Source: Nonomuraea pusilla (GTDB lineage Bacteria; Actinomycetota; Actinomycetes; Streptosporangiales; Streptosporangiaceae). Taken from it: DNA of 64,000 nt. The translations under genes were made by a program, and so were the position numbers. Shown here piece by piece: positions 50,317 to 58,642 of the stretch. Below the pieces are notes generated by a model, which was given only the letters and a program-made list of their open reading frames with translations, was not told where the DNA came from and searched no databases. The stretch covers positions 363,969-427,968 of the forward strand of contig NZ_FOBF01000006.1 of the NCBI RefSeq assembly GCF_900109355.1, given 5' to 3'. The stretch's first letter is position 1, and the number at the start of each line of letters is the position of its first letter.

Positions 50317-50967
50317 TCAGTCGGCGAGGTAGGTGATCGAGCCGACCTCGAAGCCGGCGGACGCGGAGCCGCGGACAACGTGCATCAGCATCGCCCCGCC
50401 CTCGTAGGACCAGGCGCACGAGTACCCCTTGGGCTCCTTGCCGCAGCCCTGGAAGTGGTGGGTGACGCCGCGGGGGTCGTACTTCACCCGGAACAGCGTG
50501 TTCACCGCGGCCGTGCTGCCGACCTCCAGTGCGGCGTACCTGTCGTTCCGCTTCCAGGCGGCGAAGAGGTGCCCGGCCGCGGCGGACGGCTTGACGAGGT
50601 GCCGCGACAGGTAGACCTTGGTGACCTTCGAGCCGGTCACGACCATGGCGATGCCGTCGAGCCCGCCGGGCACGCGCACGCTGGTGTGGACGTACCTGCA
50701 CACGGCGCCCGAGCAGCCGCCGAAGCGGTCGGGCGCCCGGTAGACGTAGCCGAAGATCGCGTTGACGGCGGCGGGGGTGGCCGCCCTCGCCGCGGCCGTG
50801 CGGTCGCGGGCCAGCCAGGCGTCGAACAGCTTGTCCGCCACGTCCCGAGGCGCGGAGGCGACCCGGGCGGAGGCAGGGGCGGCGGCGGAGGCGGGGACGG
50901 CGGGGGCGAGCGTCAGCGTCGCGGCCGCCGCGAGGGCGGCGCCGCCGAGAACCAGTGGAGTGGACAC
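50317..50967 (-). CDS. secreted protein with two homologous domains
   Basis: 216 residues, signal peptide 1-29 (VPASAAAP). The mature protein is an internal duplication. Domain 1 (about 42-115) has ADKLFDAWLARDRTAAARAAT, AVNAIFGYVY and GGCSGAVCRY. Domain 2 (about 130-205) has AGHLFAAWKRNDRYAALEVGS, AVNTLFRVKY and QGCGKEPKGYSCAW. Each has one Cys pair that could form a disulfide. The family is unknown to me, though similar repeats occur in secreted actinobacterial proteins. Confidence 0.8.
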   Translation of the reverse strand: MSTPLVLGGAALAAAATLTLAPAVPASAAAPASARVASAPRDVADKLFDAWLARDRTAAARAATPAAVNAIFGYVYRAPDRFGGCSGAVCRYVHTSVRVPGGLDGIAMVVTGSKVTKVYLSRHLVKPSAAAGHLFAAWKRNDRYAALEVGSTAAVNTLFRVKYDPRGVTHHFQGCGKEPKGYSCAWSYEGGAMLMHVVRGSASAGFEVGSITYLAD

Positions 50968-51096
50968 GCCGCGACGCTAGTCCCCGCGCCTTGCGCCGGG
51001 ATTGCCCCCCGCTTGCACCGCTCGCGGCAGCGGGGTGACCCGCGGTGGCGTCCTGGTCAGGCGATTGGCGCTCGGGCCGCCGGGTAGGGGCCGCCG

Positions 51097-51666
51097 GTGG
51101 CCACCGCCGACCTGGGTCCGTCGTCCGCCGGTCGCGTCCAGGCGCCTCCGCTGTTCACCTTCGGCCACGGCACCGCCTCCCAGGACCTGATCGCCGCCCT
51201 CCTGCACGGCGTGGACGCGGAGGCCGTCGTGGACGTCCGCACGGCGCCGGGGAGCCGGCGCGTCCCCCACGTGGGCAGGCACGAGCTCTCCGCGTGGCTG
51301 CCGGGGGAGGGGATCGGCTACCGGTGGGAGAGGCGGCTCGGCGGGTTCCGCAGGCCGCCTCCGGACTCGCCCGACACGTTCTGGCGCAACGACTCCTTCC
51401 GGGGGTACGCCGGCTACAGCCGCGGGCCGGAGTTCCACGCGGCCCTCAAGGAGCTCCTGGACCAGGCGGCGGCCTCCCATACCGCGATCATGTGCAGCGA
51501 GGCGGTCTGGTGGCGCTGTCATCGGCGGATCATCGCCGACTACGCCGTGCTGGTCCACCGGGTTCCCGTCCTGCACCTGGCCCATGACGGGCGGCTCAGC
51601 GAACACCGGCCCACCGCGGGCGCGCGCCTTGTCGACGGCGGGCTCCTCGTCTACGACGCCGCCTGA
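51097..51666 (+). CDS. DUF488 family protein
   Basis: 189 residues from a GTG start. FTFGHGTASQDLIAALLHG, VVDVRTAPGSRR, PDTFWRNDSFRGYAGY and the Cys/Trp motif MCSEAVWWRCHR are the typical DUF488 series. The function of this family is unknown; it is often linked to nucleic acid or stress contexts. It ends just before the CstR operator and shows no operator of its own, so it is probably not part of the sulfur regulon. Confidence 0.9.
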   Translation: MATADLGPSSAGRVQAPPLFTFGHGTASQDLIAALLHGVDAEAVVDVRTAPGSRRVPHVGRHELSAWLPGEGIGYRWERRLGGFRRPPPDSPDTFWRNDSFRGYAGYSRGPEFHAALKELLDQAAASHTAIMCSEAVWWRCHRRIIADYAVLVHRVPVLHLAHDGRLSEHRPTAGARLVDGGLLVYDAA

Positions 51667-51688
51667 CCCGGTCCGTTTGCAGTCACGG

Positions 51689-51702
51689 TACCCCCCGGGG
51701 TA
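51689..51702. promoter_or_regulatory. CstR-like operator 1 (before the repressor gene)
   Basis: GGTACCCCCCGGGGTATG carries the TACCCC...GGGGTA inverted repeat, 11-24 nt before the repressor ATG. It fits autoregulation. Confidence 0.8.
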
Positions 51703-51712
51703 TGTTGAAGGC

Positions 51713-51982
51713 ATGCGAATGAACGAGGCGAACGTCGGCGGCGCGGTGACCCGCCTGCGGCGTGCGCAGGGCCAGCTCGCCGGCGTGATCGCGATGATCG
51801 AGTCGGGGGAGGACTGCGCGAAGGTGCTCACCCAGCTCGCGGCGGTCTCCAAGGCGCTCGACCGGGCCGGCTTCACGCTCGTGGCGAGCGGCTTGCGGTA
51901 CTGCCAGGCGGCGCAGGAGCGCGGCGAGGAGCCGCCCATGAGCGCCGCCGAGATGGAGAAGCTGTTCCTCGCCCTCGCGTGA
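51713..51982 (+). CDS. cstR: CsoR/CstR family repressor, persulfide-sensing type
   Basis: 89 residues; the ATG at 51719 may be the true start because GAAGG stands 7 nt before it. RLRRAQGQLAGVIAMIESGEDC and the helical tail are the CsoR fold (quoted in part). Two cysteines are present, in GEDCAKV (35) and GLRYCQ (64). The histidine that, with two Cys, binds Cu(I) in CsoR should be four residues before the second Cys, where a Gly stands. Cys-Cys without His is the pattern of CstR, which senses persulfides and polysulfides. The surrounding rhodanese, MBL and SQR genes agree. Confidence 0.88.
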   Translation: MRMNEANVGGAVTRLRRAQGQLAGVIAMIESGEDCAKVLTQLAAVSKALDRAGFTLVASGLRYCQAAQERGEEPPMSAAEMEKLFLALA

Positions 51983-51998
51983 CTCACTGTAACCTCTG

Positions 51999-52014
51999 TA
52001 TACCCCCTGGGGTA
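51999..52014. promoter_or_regulatory. CstR-like operator 2 (before rhodanese gene)
   Basis: TATACCCCCTGGGGTA, 22 nt upstream of the rhodanese ATG. Together with operators 1, 3, 4 and 5 it defines a shared site. Confidence 0.82.
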
Positions 52015-52035
52015 ACCAACACGTTGGGAAACCGT

Positions 52036-52350
52036 ATGAGCCCGGAAGTCGATCTCGCCCGCTTCGCCGAGGCGTACCGCGACGGCGCGACGGTGGTCGA
52101 TGTCCGCGAACCGGACGAGTTCTCCGCGGGCCATGTGCCGGACGCGCTGCCGATCCCGCTGGGCCGTCTGCTCGGGCGGATCTCGGAGGTGCCGCGCGGC
52201 GGCGCCGTCTATGTGATCTGCGCCTCGGGGAACCGGAGCCGCGCGGGAGCTGCGCTCCTGCGCCGAGCCGGGATCGAGGCGTACTCGGTGGCCGGCGGCA
52301 CCAAGGGGTGGGTGCGCGCAGGAGGCCAGGTGGTCGCGGGTGCGGCCTGA
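52036..52350 (+). CDS. single-domain rhodanese
   Basis: 104 residues from the ATG at 52036. The fold runs VVDVREPDEFSAGHVPDALPIPLG to the active loop VICASGNRSR, where Cys takes up the sulfane sulfur. It would pass persulfide sulfur between thiols in the cytosol. Upstream in-frame codons to 51979 cover the operator and are not used. Confidence 0.92.
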   Translation: MSPEVDLARFAEAYRDGATVVDVREPDEFSAGHVPDALPIPLGRLLGRISEVPRGGAVYVICASGNRSRAGAALLRRAGIEAYSVAGGTKGWVRAGGQVVAGAA

Positions 52351-52436
52351 CCGTGGTCCAGCAGCCCGTCCCGCACGCCCTTCTCCCTGACCCTTCCCGA
52401 ATCCGGCGGCGCTCGCCTGCCGCTTTTTGCCACCAC

Positions 52437-52452
52437 TATACCCCCTGGGGTA
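52437..52452. promoter_or_regulatory. CstR-like operator 3 (before MBL-rhodanese gene)
   Basis: TATACCCCCTGGGGTA, identical to operator 2, 25 nt before the GTG of the first MBL-rhodanese gene. Confidence 0.82.
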
Positions 52453-52477
52453 TCTTCTCCGTGAAAGTGAGGTAACC

Positions 52478-53854
52478 GTGGAGATCACGTCCTTCCGCAC
52501 TCCCGGCCTCGGCGACCAGACCTACCTGCTCACGCACGAGGGCAAGGGGGTGCTCGTCGACCCGCAGCGCGACATCGACCGGTTCCTGCGGGCCGCCGCC
52601 GACCGCGACGTGGAGCTCCGCTTCGTGCTGGAGACCCACCTGCACAACGACTACGTCTCCGGCGGGGAGCAGGCCGCTCTGCGCACCGGCGCCGAGCTGG
52701 TCCTGCCCGCCGCCGCAGCCCCGGCCTACCGCCACACGCCGGCCTTCCACCTGGAGGAGATCGGCGGGGAGGACGGGCTCGTCATCCGCCCGATCCACAC
52801 GCCCGGCCACACGCCGGAGCACACCAGCTACCTCGTGCTGATCGACGGCGAGCCGACCGCGGTCTTCTCCGGCGGCAGCCTCCTGGTGGCCTCGGCCGGC
52901 CGTCCCGACCTGCTGGGAACGGCCAGGGCACGCACCCTGGCCAGGCTCCAGCACGGCTCGCTGCGCAGGCTCGCGGCGCTGCCGCCGCAGGTCGAGCTCC
53001 TCCCGACGCACGGCGAGGGGTCGTTCTGCACCGCGAGCGGCGCGGGCCGCTACACCTCCACCATCGGCGACGAGATCAGCACGAACCCGCTGCTGGCCAT
53101 CGACGACGCCGACCGGCTGGCCGACGAACTGCTCGCCGCGCCCATGCCGATCCCGGCCTTCTACGCGTACATGGGCCCGGCCAACACCCTCGGGGTGCCG
53201 CCGATGCCCGCGATCGAGGTTCCCGAGCTGGCGGTCGCCGACGTGCCCGGCGACGCCCACGTGGTCGACATCCGCCCGAGGAAGGCGCAGGCGGAGGGCT
53301 TCCTGCCCGGCTCCGTCGGCATCGAGGAGGGCACCGACTTCGGGAGCTGGGCCGGGTGGCTGCTGCCGTACGGGTCGCCGCTGGTCCTGGTCGCGGAGCC
53401 CGGCCAGGACGTCGCCGAGGCGGTCACGCAGCTCGCCCAGATCGGGATCGACAGCGTGCGGGGCGTCGTGCGCGACCTCGGCAGCGACCTCGGCAGCGAT
53501 GTCGGCAGCGATGTCGGCACGGCCGCGACCGGCCGGTTCGAGCTGGTGGACCTCGCGGCCTTCGTCGCGCTGACGGAGCGGCCGGACGCCCAGGTGCTCG
53601 ACGTGCGGATGCCGAACGAGCGCGCCGCCGCACGCCTGGAGGGAGCCGTGGAGCGCTTCCTCCCCGACCTGGTCGCCGAGGGCGTCCCCGCCGAGCTCGA
53701 CAGGGACCGCCCGGTGCTCGTGGCGTGCGGCTCCGGCCGCCGCGCGTCGATCGCCGCGACCCTGCTCGCCCGCGAGGGCTACCGGGCGGTGGTGCTGGAC
53801 CGCGCCGGCGTCCCCGACGTCGTCGCGGCGAAGGCCGCCCGCCACGCGGCCTGA
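52478..53854 (+). CDS. metallo-beta-lactamase/rhodanese fusion (persulfide dioxygenase-like)
   Basis: 458 residues, GTG with GAGG 5 nt upstream. The N-terminal MBL domain (1-about 215) has ETHLHNDYVSGG and GHTPEHTS, the ETHE1/CstB-type iron ligands. Two rhodanese-like domains follow. The first (about 265-345) lacks a Cys. The second (VLDVRMPNERAAARL, ending VACGSGRRAS) has the active Cys. Between them is a (DxGS)4 stretch, encoded by 12-bp repeats at about 53475-53520. It should oxidise glutathione- or mycothiol-type persulfide to sulfite and exchange sulfur at the rhodanese site. Confidence 0.9.
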   Translation: MEITSFRTPGLGDQTYLLTHEGKGVLVDPQRDIDRFLRAAADRDVELRFVLETHLHNDYVSGGEQAALRTGAELVLPAAAAPAYRHTPAFHLEEIGGEDGLVIRPIHTPGHTPEHTSYLVLIDGEPTAVFSGGSLLVASAGRPDLLGTARARTLARLQHGSLRRLAALPPQVELLPTHGEGSFCTASGAGRYTSTIGDEISTNPLLAIDDADRLADELLAAPMPIPAFYAYMGPANTLGVPPMPAIEVPELAVADVPGDAHVVDIRPRKAQAEGFLPGSVGIEEGTDFGSWAGWLLPYGSPLVLVAEPGQDVAEAVTQLAQIGIDSVRGVVRDLGSDLGSDVGSDVGTAATGRFELVDLAAFVALTERPDAQVLDVRMPNERAAARLEGAVERFLPDLVAEGVPAELDRDRPVLVACGSGRRASIAATLLAREGYRAVVLDRAGVPDVVAAKAARHAA

Positions 53855-53915
53855 CCGGCCGCGCCATGACCCCTCGCGGGCACCGCCGCGAGACGCTGAG
53901 AAAGAGAAGAGACCC

Positions 53916-54506
53916 ATGAGCATGGACCGCCCATCCCAGACCATCGACCCCGCCAGCGCGCGCGCCCTGATCGCGTCCAACCCGGACGTGCTCGTCGTCG
54001 ACGTGCGGACCGTGGCCGAGTTCGAGACCGCGCACATCCAGGGTGCGGTCAACCTGCCGCTCGACCAGGTGGACGCCCACCTGCGGCAGATCGTCGCGGA
54101 CGCCGGCGGCAGGATGCTGCTGATCTGCCAGTCGGGCGGCCGGGCCACCCAGGCGCAGAACAAACTGTGCGAAGCCGGGCTGCCCGACACCGTCGTGCTC
54201 TCCGGCGGCATGAACGCCTGGATCGCCTCGGGGGCGCCGGTCGTGCGCGGCCGTCAGAAGTGGAGCCTGGAGCGTCAGGTCCGCCTCGTGGCCGGAGGCA
54301 TCGTGCTCACGTCGATCGTGGCGGACCTGTGGCTGCCCGGCGCGCGCTTCGTGGGCGCCTTCGTCGGCGCGGGGCTGACCTTCGCCGCGCTGACCGACAC
54401 CTGCGCCATGGGGATGCTGCTCTCCAGGCTGCCGTACAACCGCGGAAGGGTCGACGTCGACGAAGCCATGGCCTGCATCCGCAAGCCCGCGCGCTCCAGG
54501 GCCTGA
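53916..54506 (+). CDS. rhodanese with C-terminal membrane domain (DUF2892)
   Basis: 196 residues. The rhodanese part (1-about 115) includes VVDVRTVAEFETAHIQGAVNLPL and the active loop LICQSGGRAT. Two membrane helices follow (VRLVAGGIVLTSIVADLWL and FVGAFVGAGLTFAALTDTC), a DUF2892 pattern. It may handle sulfane sulfur at the membrane next to SQR. It starts 61 bp after the MBL gene without its own operator, so it is probably cotranscribed. A hairpin follows. Confidence 0.9.
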   Translation: MSMDRPSQTIDPASARALIASNPDVLVVDVRTVAEFETAHIQGAVNLPLDQVDAHLRQIVADAGGRMLLICQSGGRATQAQNKLCEAGLPDTVVLSGGMNAWIASGAPVVRGRQKWSLERQVRLVAGGIVLTSIVADLWLPGARFVGAFVGAGLTFAALTDTCAMGMLLSRLPYNRGRVDVDEAMACIRKPARSRA

Positions 54507-54513
54507 CCTCCGG

Positions 54514-54531
54514 CCCCGCCGTACGGCGGGG
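54514..54531. terminator. GC palindrome after the rhodanese-DUF2892 gene
   Basis: CCCCGCCGTACGGCGGGG is a perfect 18-bp palindrome 7 bp after the stop, separating this unit from the next operator. Confidence 0.65.
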
Positions 54532-54545
54532 CAGACTGTCTCCTA

Positions 54546-54561
54546 TATACCCCCTAGGGTA
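54546..54561. promoter_or_regulatory. CstR-like operator 4 (before TauE/SafE gene)
   Basis: TATACCCCCTAGGGTA, one substitution from operators 2 and 3, 17 nt upstream of the ATG. Confidence 0.82.
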
Positions 54562-54578
54562 TGAAGGGAAGGAATCCC

Positions 54579-55463
54579 ATGCTCGCCCTGACCCTTGCCG
54601 GCGCCGTGGTGGTCGGCCTGACGCTCGGCCTGTTCGGCGGCGGAGGGTCGATCCTGACCGTGCCGCTGCTCGTCTACCTCGCGGGTGTGCCGGCCAAGGC
54701 GGCCATCGCGATGTCCCTGTTCGTCGTGGCCGTGACCAGCGCCGTCAGCGCCGTCGGGCACGCCCGCGCCGGGCGGATCCGGTGGAAGACCGGCCTGATC
54801 TTCGGCGCGGCGGGCATGGCGGGCGCGTACGGTGGCGGCCTCATCGGGCCGCACCTGCCGCCCGCGGTGCTGCTGGCCGCGTTCGCGCTGATGATGCTGG
54901 CCACCGCGACCGCGATGATCCGCGGCCGCAGGACGCCCGAGCAGGCGCCGGCGCGCAAGGACCTGCCCATCGCGCACGTGCTGGCCGAGGGCGTCGTCGT
55001 CGGACTGGTCACCGGCCTGGTCGGGGCGGGCGGCGGCTTCCTCGTCGTCCCGGCGCTCGTGCTGCTCGGCGGAATGCCCATGAGCATGGCCGTCGGCACC
55101 TCGCTGGTGGTGATCGCGTTGAAGTCGCTCGCCGGGCTCGCCGGATACCTGCAGACCGTCCCCATCGACTGGACGATCGCGCTCCCCGTCACCGCGGCCG
55201 CGGTCGTCGGCGGGCTGGTGGGAGGGCAACTCGCCGGGCGGATCCAGGCGGACCGCCTGCGCAAGGGCTTCGGCTGGTTCGTTCTCGTGATGGGCGGCTT
55301 CGTGCTCGTCCAGCAGGCGCCGTCAGCGCTGTTCCACACCATGTGGGGCGTCGCGGCGCTGCTCGCCGGCGGCGCGCTGGTCCTGGCGGCCGTCACGTAC
55401 CTGCTCCTCAGGAAGGGGCGGGGGGACCGGGCGGTGCCCGTCCCCGAGGCCAACCGCGGCTGA
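54579..55463 (+). CDS. TauE/SafE family exporter of the sulfide cluster
   Basis: 294 residues from the ATG at 54579 (AAGGAATCCC before it). Two four-helix repeats begin VVVGLTLGLFGGGGSIL and VVVGLVTGLVGAGGGFLV, the family hallmark. It is likely to expel sulfite or thiosulfate made by the MBL dioxygenases. It differs from the other TauE/SafE gene at 27055 in sequence and regulator. Thioredoxin and MFS genes follow at short spacing. Confidence 0.92.
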   Translation: MLALTLAGAVVVGLTLGLFGGGGSILTVPLLVYLAGVPAKAAIAMSLFVVAVTSAVSAVGHARAGRIRWKTGLIFGAAGMAGAYGGGLIGPHLPPAVLLAAFALMMLATATAMIRGRRTPEQAPARKDLPIAHVLAEGVVVGLVTGLVGAGGGFLVVPALVLLGGMPMSMAVGTSLVVIALKSLAGLAGYLQTVPIDWTIALPVTAAAVVGGLVGGQLAGRIQADRLRKGFGWFVLVMGGFVLVQQAPSALFHTMWGVAALLAGGALVLAAVTYLLLRKGRGDRAVPVPEANRG

Positions 55464-55493
55464 CGCCCCGCGGGTCAAGAGAGAGGAAGGGAC

Positions 55494-55859
55494 ATGGTCA
55501 CCGAACTGACCAGGGACAACTGGAGCGCGACGGTCGCCGCGGAGGGCATCGTGCTGGTGGACTTCTGGGCGGCCTGGTGCGGCCCGTGCCGCCGGTTCGC
55601 CCCGATCTTCGAGGCGGCGGCCGCGCGCCATCCCGACATCGTCTTCGGCAAGGTCGACACGGAGGCGGAGCAGGAACTGGCGAACGCGTTCCGCATCACC
55701 TCCATCCCGACCCTGATGGCGATCCGCGACGGCGTCATCGTCGCCGTCCAGCCCGGGGCGCTGCCGGAACCCGTGCTCGACGACCTCATCGCGCAGGTCC
55801 GGGCGCTCGACATGGCCGAGATCCGCCGCCACGTGGCCGGGCAGCCCGCCCGGCGCTGA
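55494..55859 (+). CDS. thioredoxin
   Basis: 121 residues. WAAWCGPCRRFAPIFE has the classical WCGPC site, and the cis-Pro is in TSIPTLMA. It would reduce persulfides on proteins or rhodanese, releasing sulfide. 30 bp after the TauE gene with AGAGAGGAAGG in front, and only 1 bp before the MFS gene, so this is one operon. Confidence 0.95.
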   Translation: MVTELTRDNWSATVAAEGIVLVDFWAAWCGPCRRFAPIFEAAAARHPDIVFGKVDTEAEQELANAFRITSIPTLMAIRDGVIVAVQPGALPEPVLDDLIAQVRALDMAEIRRHVAGQPARR

Positions 55860-55860
55860 C

Positions 55861-57213
55861 ATGGCACGGAGACCACCCCGGCGCGCCGGGCCGGTTCCCG
55901 CGGCGGGCGGCATGGGCGCCGTCCGCCCGCCGAGCCTGGGGCTGCGGGCCAACCTCGCCCAGTTCACCCTGCTCGTCGCCGTCAACGCGCTGGTCGGCGG
56001 GATGCTCGGCCAGGAGCGGACGGTGCTGCCGCTGCTCGCCGGGCAGACCTTCCACCTGAACGCCTACATCGGCGTGCTCACGTTCATCCTCGCCTTCGGC
56101 ACGGTCAAGGCGATCACGAACTTCCTCGCCGGGACCCTGTCCGACCGGTACGGCAGGAAGCCCGTGCTGGTCGCGGGGTGGCTGATCGGCCTGCCCGTGC
56201 CGCTGCTGCTCATCTGGGCACCGAGCTGGGGCTGGGTGATCGCCGCCAATGTGCTGCTGGGGGTGAACCAGGGCCTGACCTGGTCCACCACCGTCGTCAT
56301 GAAGATCGACCTGGTCGGTCCCGGCCGCCGCGGCCTCGCCATGGGGCTCAACGAGGCCGCCGGGTACGTCGCGGTCGCGGTCACGGCGATGGCCACCGGG
56401 CATCTCGCCGGAGAGTACGGCCTGCGCCCGACGCCGTTCCTGCTGGGCGCCGCCTACGCCGCCCTGGGGCTCGGCCTGTCGACGCTCGCCGTACGGGAGA
56501 CCCGGGGGCACGCCCACCACGAGGCGGGGACGGCGGTGAGCCCGCTGAGCACCCGCCGGATCCTGACGTTGACCAGCTTCAGGGAGCCGGCGCTGTCCGC
56601 CGCCTCCCAGGCGGGCATGGTGAACAACCTGAACGACGGTCTGGCCTGGGGGCTGTTTCCGATCCTCTTCGCCGCCCACGGGCTCTCGACCGCAGGGATC
56701 GGGCTGCTCGCCGCCCTCTATCCGGCGGTCTGGGGCTTCGGGCAACTGGCCACCGGCGCGCTGTCGGACCGGATCGGCCGCAAGTGGCTGATCGTCGGCG
56801 GGATGGCGACGCAGGCCGTCGCCCTCGCCCTGGTGGCCGTGGGCGCGTCGCTCTCCGTGTGGGCGGCGGCCGTGGCCCTGCTCGGCCTCGGCACGGCCAT
56901 GGTCTACCCGACCCTGCTCGCCGCGGTCGGCGACGTCGCCCATCCGGCCTGGCGGGCCAGGGCGGTCGGGGTGTACCGGCTGTGGCGTGACGGCGGATTC
57001 GCCGCGGGCGCCCTGCTCGCCGGGGTCGTGGCGGACCTGTACGGGATTCCCGCCGCGGTCTGGACGGTCGCCGCGCTCACCGGCCTGTCCGGGCTGGTCG
57101 TCGCCGTGCGCATGTACGAGACGCGCCCGGTGACGGTCGGCGGCACCGGGTCGGGGAGATCCCCGAGTCGGGGACCGGGGCCCCGACCCACCCATATACC
57201 CCCCAGGGTATAG
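55861..57213 (+). CDS. MFS transporter
   Basis: 450 residues, twelve helices. The MFS A-motif is GTLSDRYGRKPVL in the first half, with a second copy GALSDRIGRKWL in the second. Its substrate is unknown; with SQR-cluster neighbours, sulfur oxyanion or thiol efflux is plausible. The stop lies inside the next operator, so the downstream promoter overlaps this gene's end. Confidence 0.9.
   Translation: MARRPPRRAGPVPAAGGMGAVRPPSLGLRANLAQFTLLVAVNALVGGMLGQERTVLPLLAGQTFHLNAYIGVLTFILAFGTVKAITNFLAGTLSDRYGRKPVLVAGWLIGLPVPLLLIWAPSWGWVIAANVLLGVNQGLTWSTTVVMKIDLVGPGRRGLAMGLNEAAGYVAVAVTAMATGHLAGEYGLRPTPFLLGAAYAALGLGLSTLAVRETRGHAHHEAGTAVSPLSTRRILTLTSFREPALSAASQAGMVNNLNDGLAWGLFPILFAAHGLSTAGIGLLAALYPAVWGFGQLATGALSDRIGRKWLIVGGMATQAVALALVAVGASLSVWAAAVALLGLGTAMVYPTLLAAVGDVAHPAWRARAVGVYRLWRDGGFAAGALLAGVVADLYGIPAAVWTVAALTGLSGLVVAVRMYETRPVTVGGTGSGRSPSRGPGPRPTHIPPRV
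57195..57212. promoter_or_regulatory. CstR-like operator 5 (before second MBL-rhodanese gene)
   Basis: TATACCCCCCAGGGTATA, 35 nt upstream of the ATG and within the last codons of the MFS gene. Confidence 0.8.
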
Positions 57214-57247
57214 TCGACACAACCCCATCGAACCGCAGGAGGACGAC

Positions 57248-58633
57248 ATGTTCTTCACGCAGTACTACCTGGACTGCCTCTCGCAGGCCTCGTACATGAT
57301 CGGTGACCCGGAGACCGGCCGGGCCGTAGTGGTGGACCCCAGGCGCGACGTGTCCGAGTACATCGCGGACGCGCAGGCGCACGGGCTGAGGATCGAGGGC
57401 GTGATCAACACCCACTTCCACGCCGACTTCATCGCCGGACACCTCGAACTGGCCGCCCGCACGGGCGCCTGGATCGGCTACGGGCGCAGGGCCGAGGCCG
57501 AGTACCCCATCCGCAAGCTCACCGACGGCGAGCGCGTCGAGCTCGGCGACGTCGTCCTGGAGATCATGGAGACTCCCGGGCACACGCCGGAGTCGATCAG
57601 CGTCCTGGTGTACGAGCAGGCCTCCGACACCGTGCCCTACGGCGTGCTCACCGGAGACGCGCTGTTCATCGGCGACGTGGGGCGGCCGGACCTGCTCGCC
57701 TCGCTCGGCACGACGGCCGACCAGCTCGGCCGCATGCTGTACGACAGCGTCCAGCACAAGCTGATGGGGCTGCCCGACGCGGTGCGGGTGTTCCCGGCGC
57801 ACGGCGCCGGCTCGGCCTGCGGCAAGAACCTCTCGACGGAGCGGCAGTCCACCATCGGCATGCAGCGGCTGACCAACTACGCGTGCGCGCCCATGAGCGA
57901 GGACGAGTTCCTGGCCATCGTCACGGAGGGCCAGCCGCCCGCGCCCGGCTACTTCGTCTACGACGCCGTGCTGAACAGGAAGAACCACGAACTCCTCGAC
58001 GTGGCCGCGCACGTCCGGCCGCTGTCACCCGAGGAGTTCCTGGCCGCGCGGGCGGCCGGCGCCGTCGTCGTCGACGCCCGCGACTCCCAGGACTTCGCCC
58101 TCGCCCACCTGCGCGGCTCGATCGGCGTCCCGGCCGACGGACGGTTCGCCGAACGGGTCGGCATGGTGGTCAGGCCGGGCAGCGAGATCGTCGTCATCGC
58201 CCCGCAGGACCGGGAGGAGGAGGTGGTGACCCGCCTCGGGAGGATCGGCTTCGACACGGTCACCGGATACCTGCGCGAGCCCGAGGCCGCCTTCCTCGCC
58301 GCGCCAGGCGAGGTGGCTCACTCGACGCGGCTCACCGCGCTCGACCTGCGCGAGGCGCTCGCGGGGGCGGAGCCGCCGCTGCTCGTGGACGTGCGCAACG
58401 AGGGAGAGGTCGCCGGGGGCGCCATCGAGGGATCGGTGAACATCCCGCTCGCGCAGCTCGCCGGGCGGCTCTCCGAGGTGCCGGCCGACCGTCCCGTCGT
58501 CGTCTACTGCGCGGGCGGCGCCCGCTCCGCCATCGCGGCCGGCCTGCTGGAGCACGAGGGGCGAGAGCGGGTGGCCGACCTGATCGGTGGCTACGACGCC
58601 TGGCAGCGCGCCTTCGCCGCCGCCGGGGCGTAG
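57248..58633 (+). CDS. CstB-like MBL/rhodanese fusion
   Basis: 461 residues. MBL domain first: NTHFHADFIAGH and GHTPESISV, iron-type ligands as in CstB. Then a Cys-less rhodanese (VVVDARDSQDFALAHLRG; VVIAPQDREEE), and a final active rhodanese (LLVDVRNEGEVAGGAIEG; VVYCAGGARSA). It is a second, different persulfide dioxygenase-type enzyme from the one at 52478, with its own operator. Followed by a 45-bp repeat array, then SQR. Confidence 0.92.
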   Translation: MFFTQYYLDCLSQASYMIGDPETGRAVVVDPRRDVSEYIADAQAHGLRIEGVINTHFHADFIAGHLELAARTGAWIGYGRRAEAEYPIRKLTDGERVELGDVVLEIMETPGHTPESISVLVYEQASDTVPYGVLTGDALFIGDVGRPDLLASLGTTADQLGRMLYDSVQHKLMGLPDAVRVFPAHGAGSACGKNLSTERQSTIGMQRLTNYACAPMSEDEFLAIVTEGQPPAPGYFVYDAVLNRKNHELLDVAAHVRPLSPEEFLAARAAGAVVVDARDSQDFALAHLRGSIGVPADGRFAERVGMVVRPGSEIVVIAPQDREEEVVTRLGRIGFDTVTGYLREPEAAFLAAPGEVAHSTRLTALDLREALAGAEPPLLVDVRNEGEVAGGAIEGSVNIPLAQLAGRLSEVPADRPVVVYCAGGARSAIAAGLLEHEGRERVADLIGGYDAWQRAFAAAGA

Positions 58634-58642
58634 GTCACCATA

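Noticed and set aside
51713..51982. copper-sensing CsoR
   Set aside because: The required histidine is absent and the neighbouring genes are sulfur-handling, not copper export.
51979..52035. extended N-terminus of the single-domain rhodanese
   Set aside because: It would translate through operator 2; the ATG at 52036 matches the family length.
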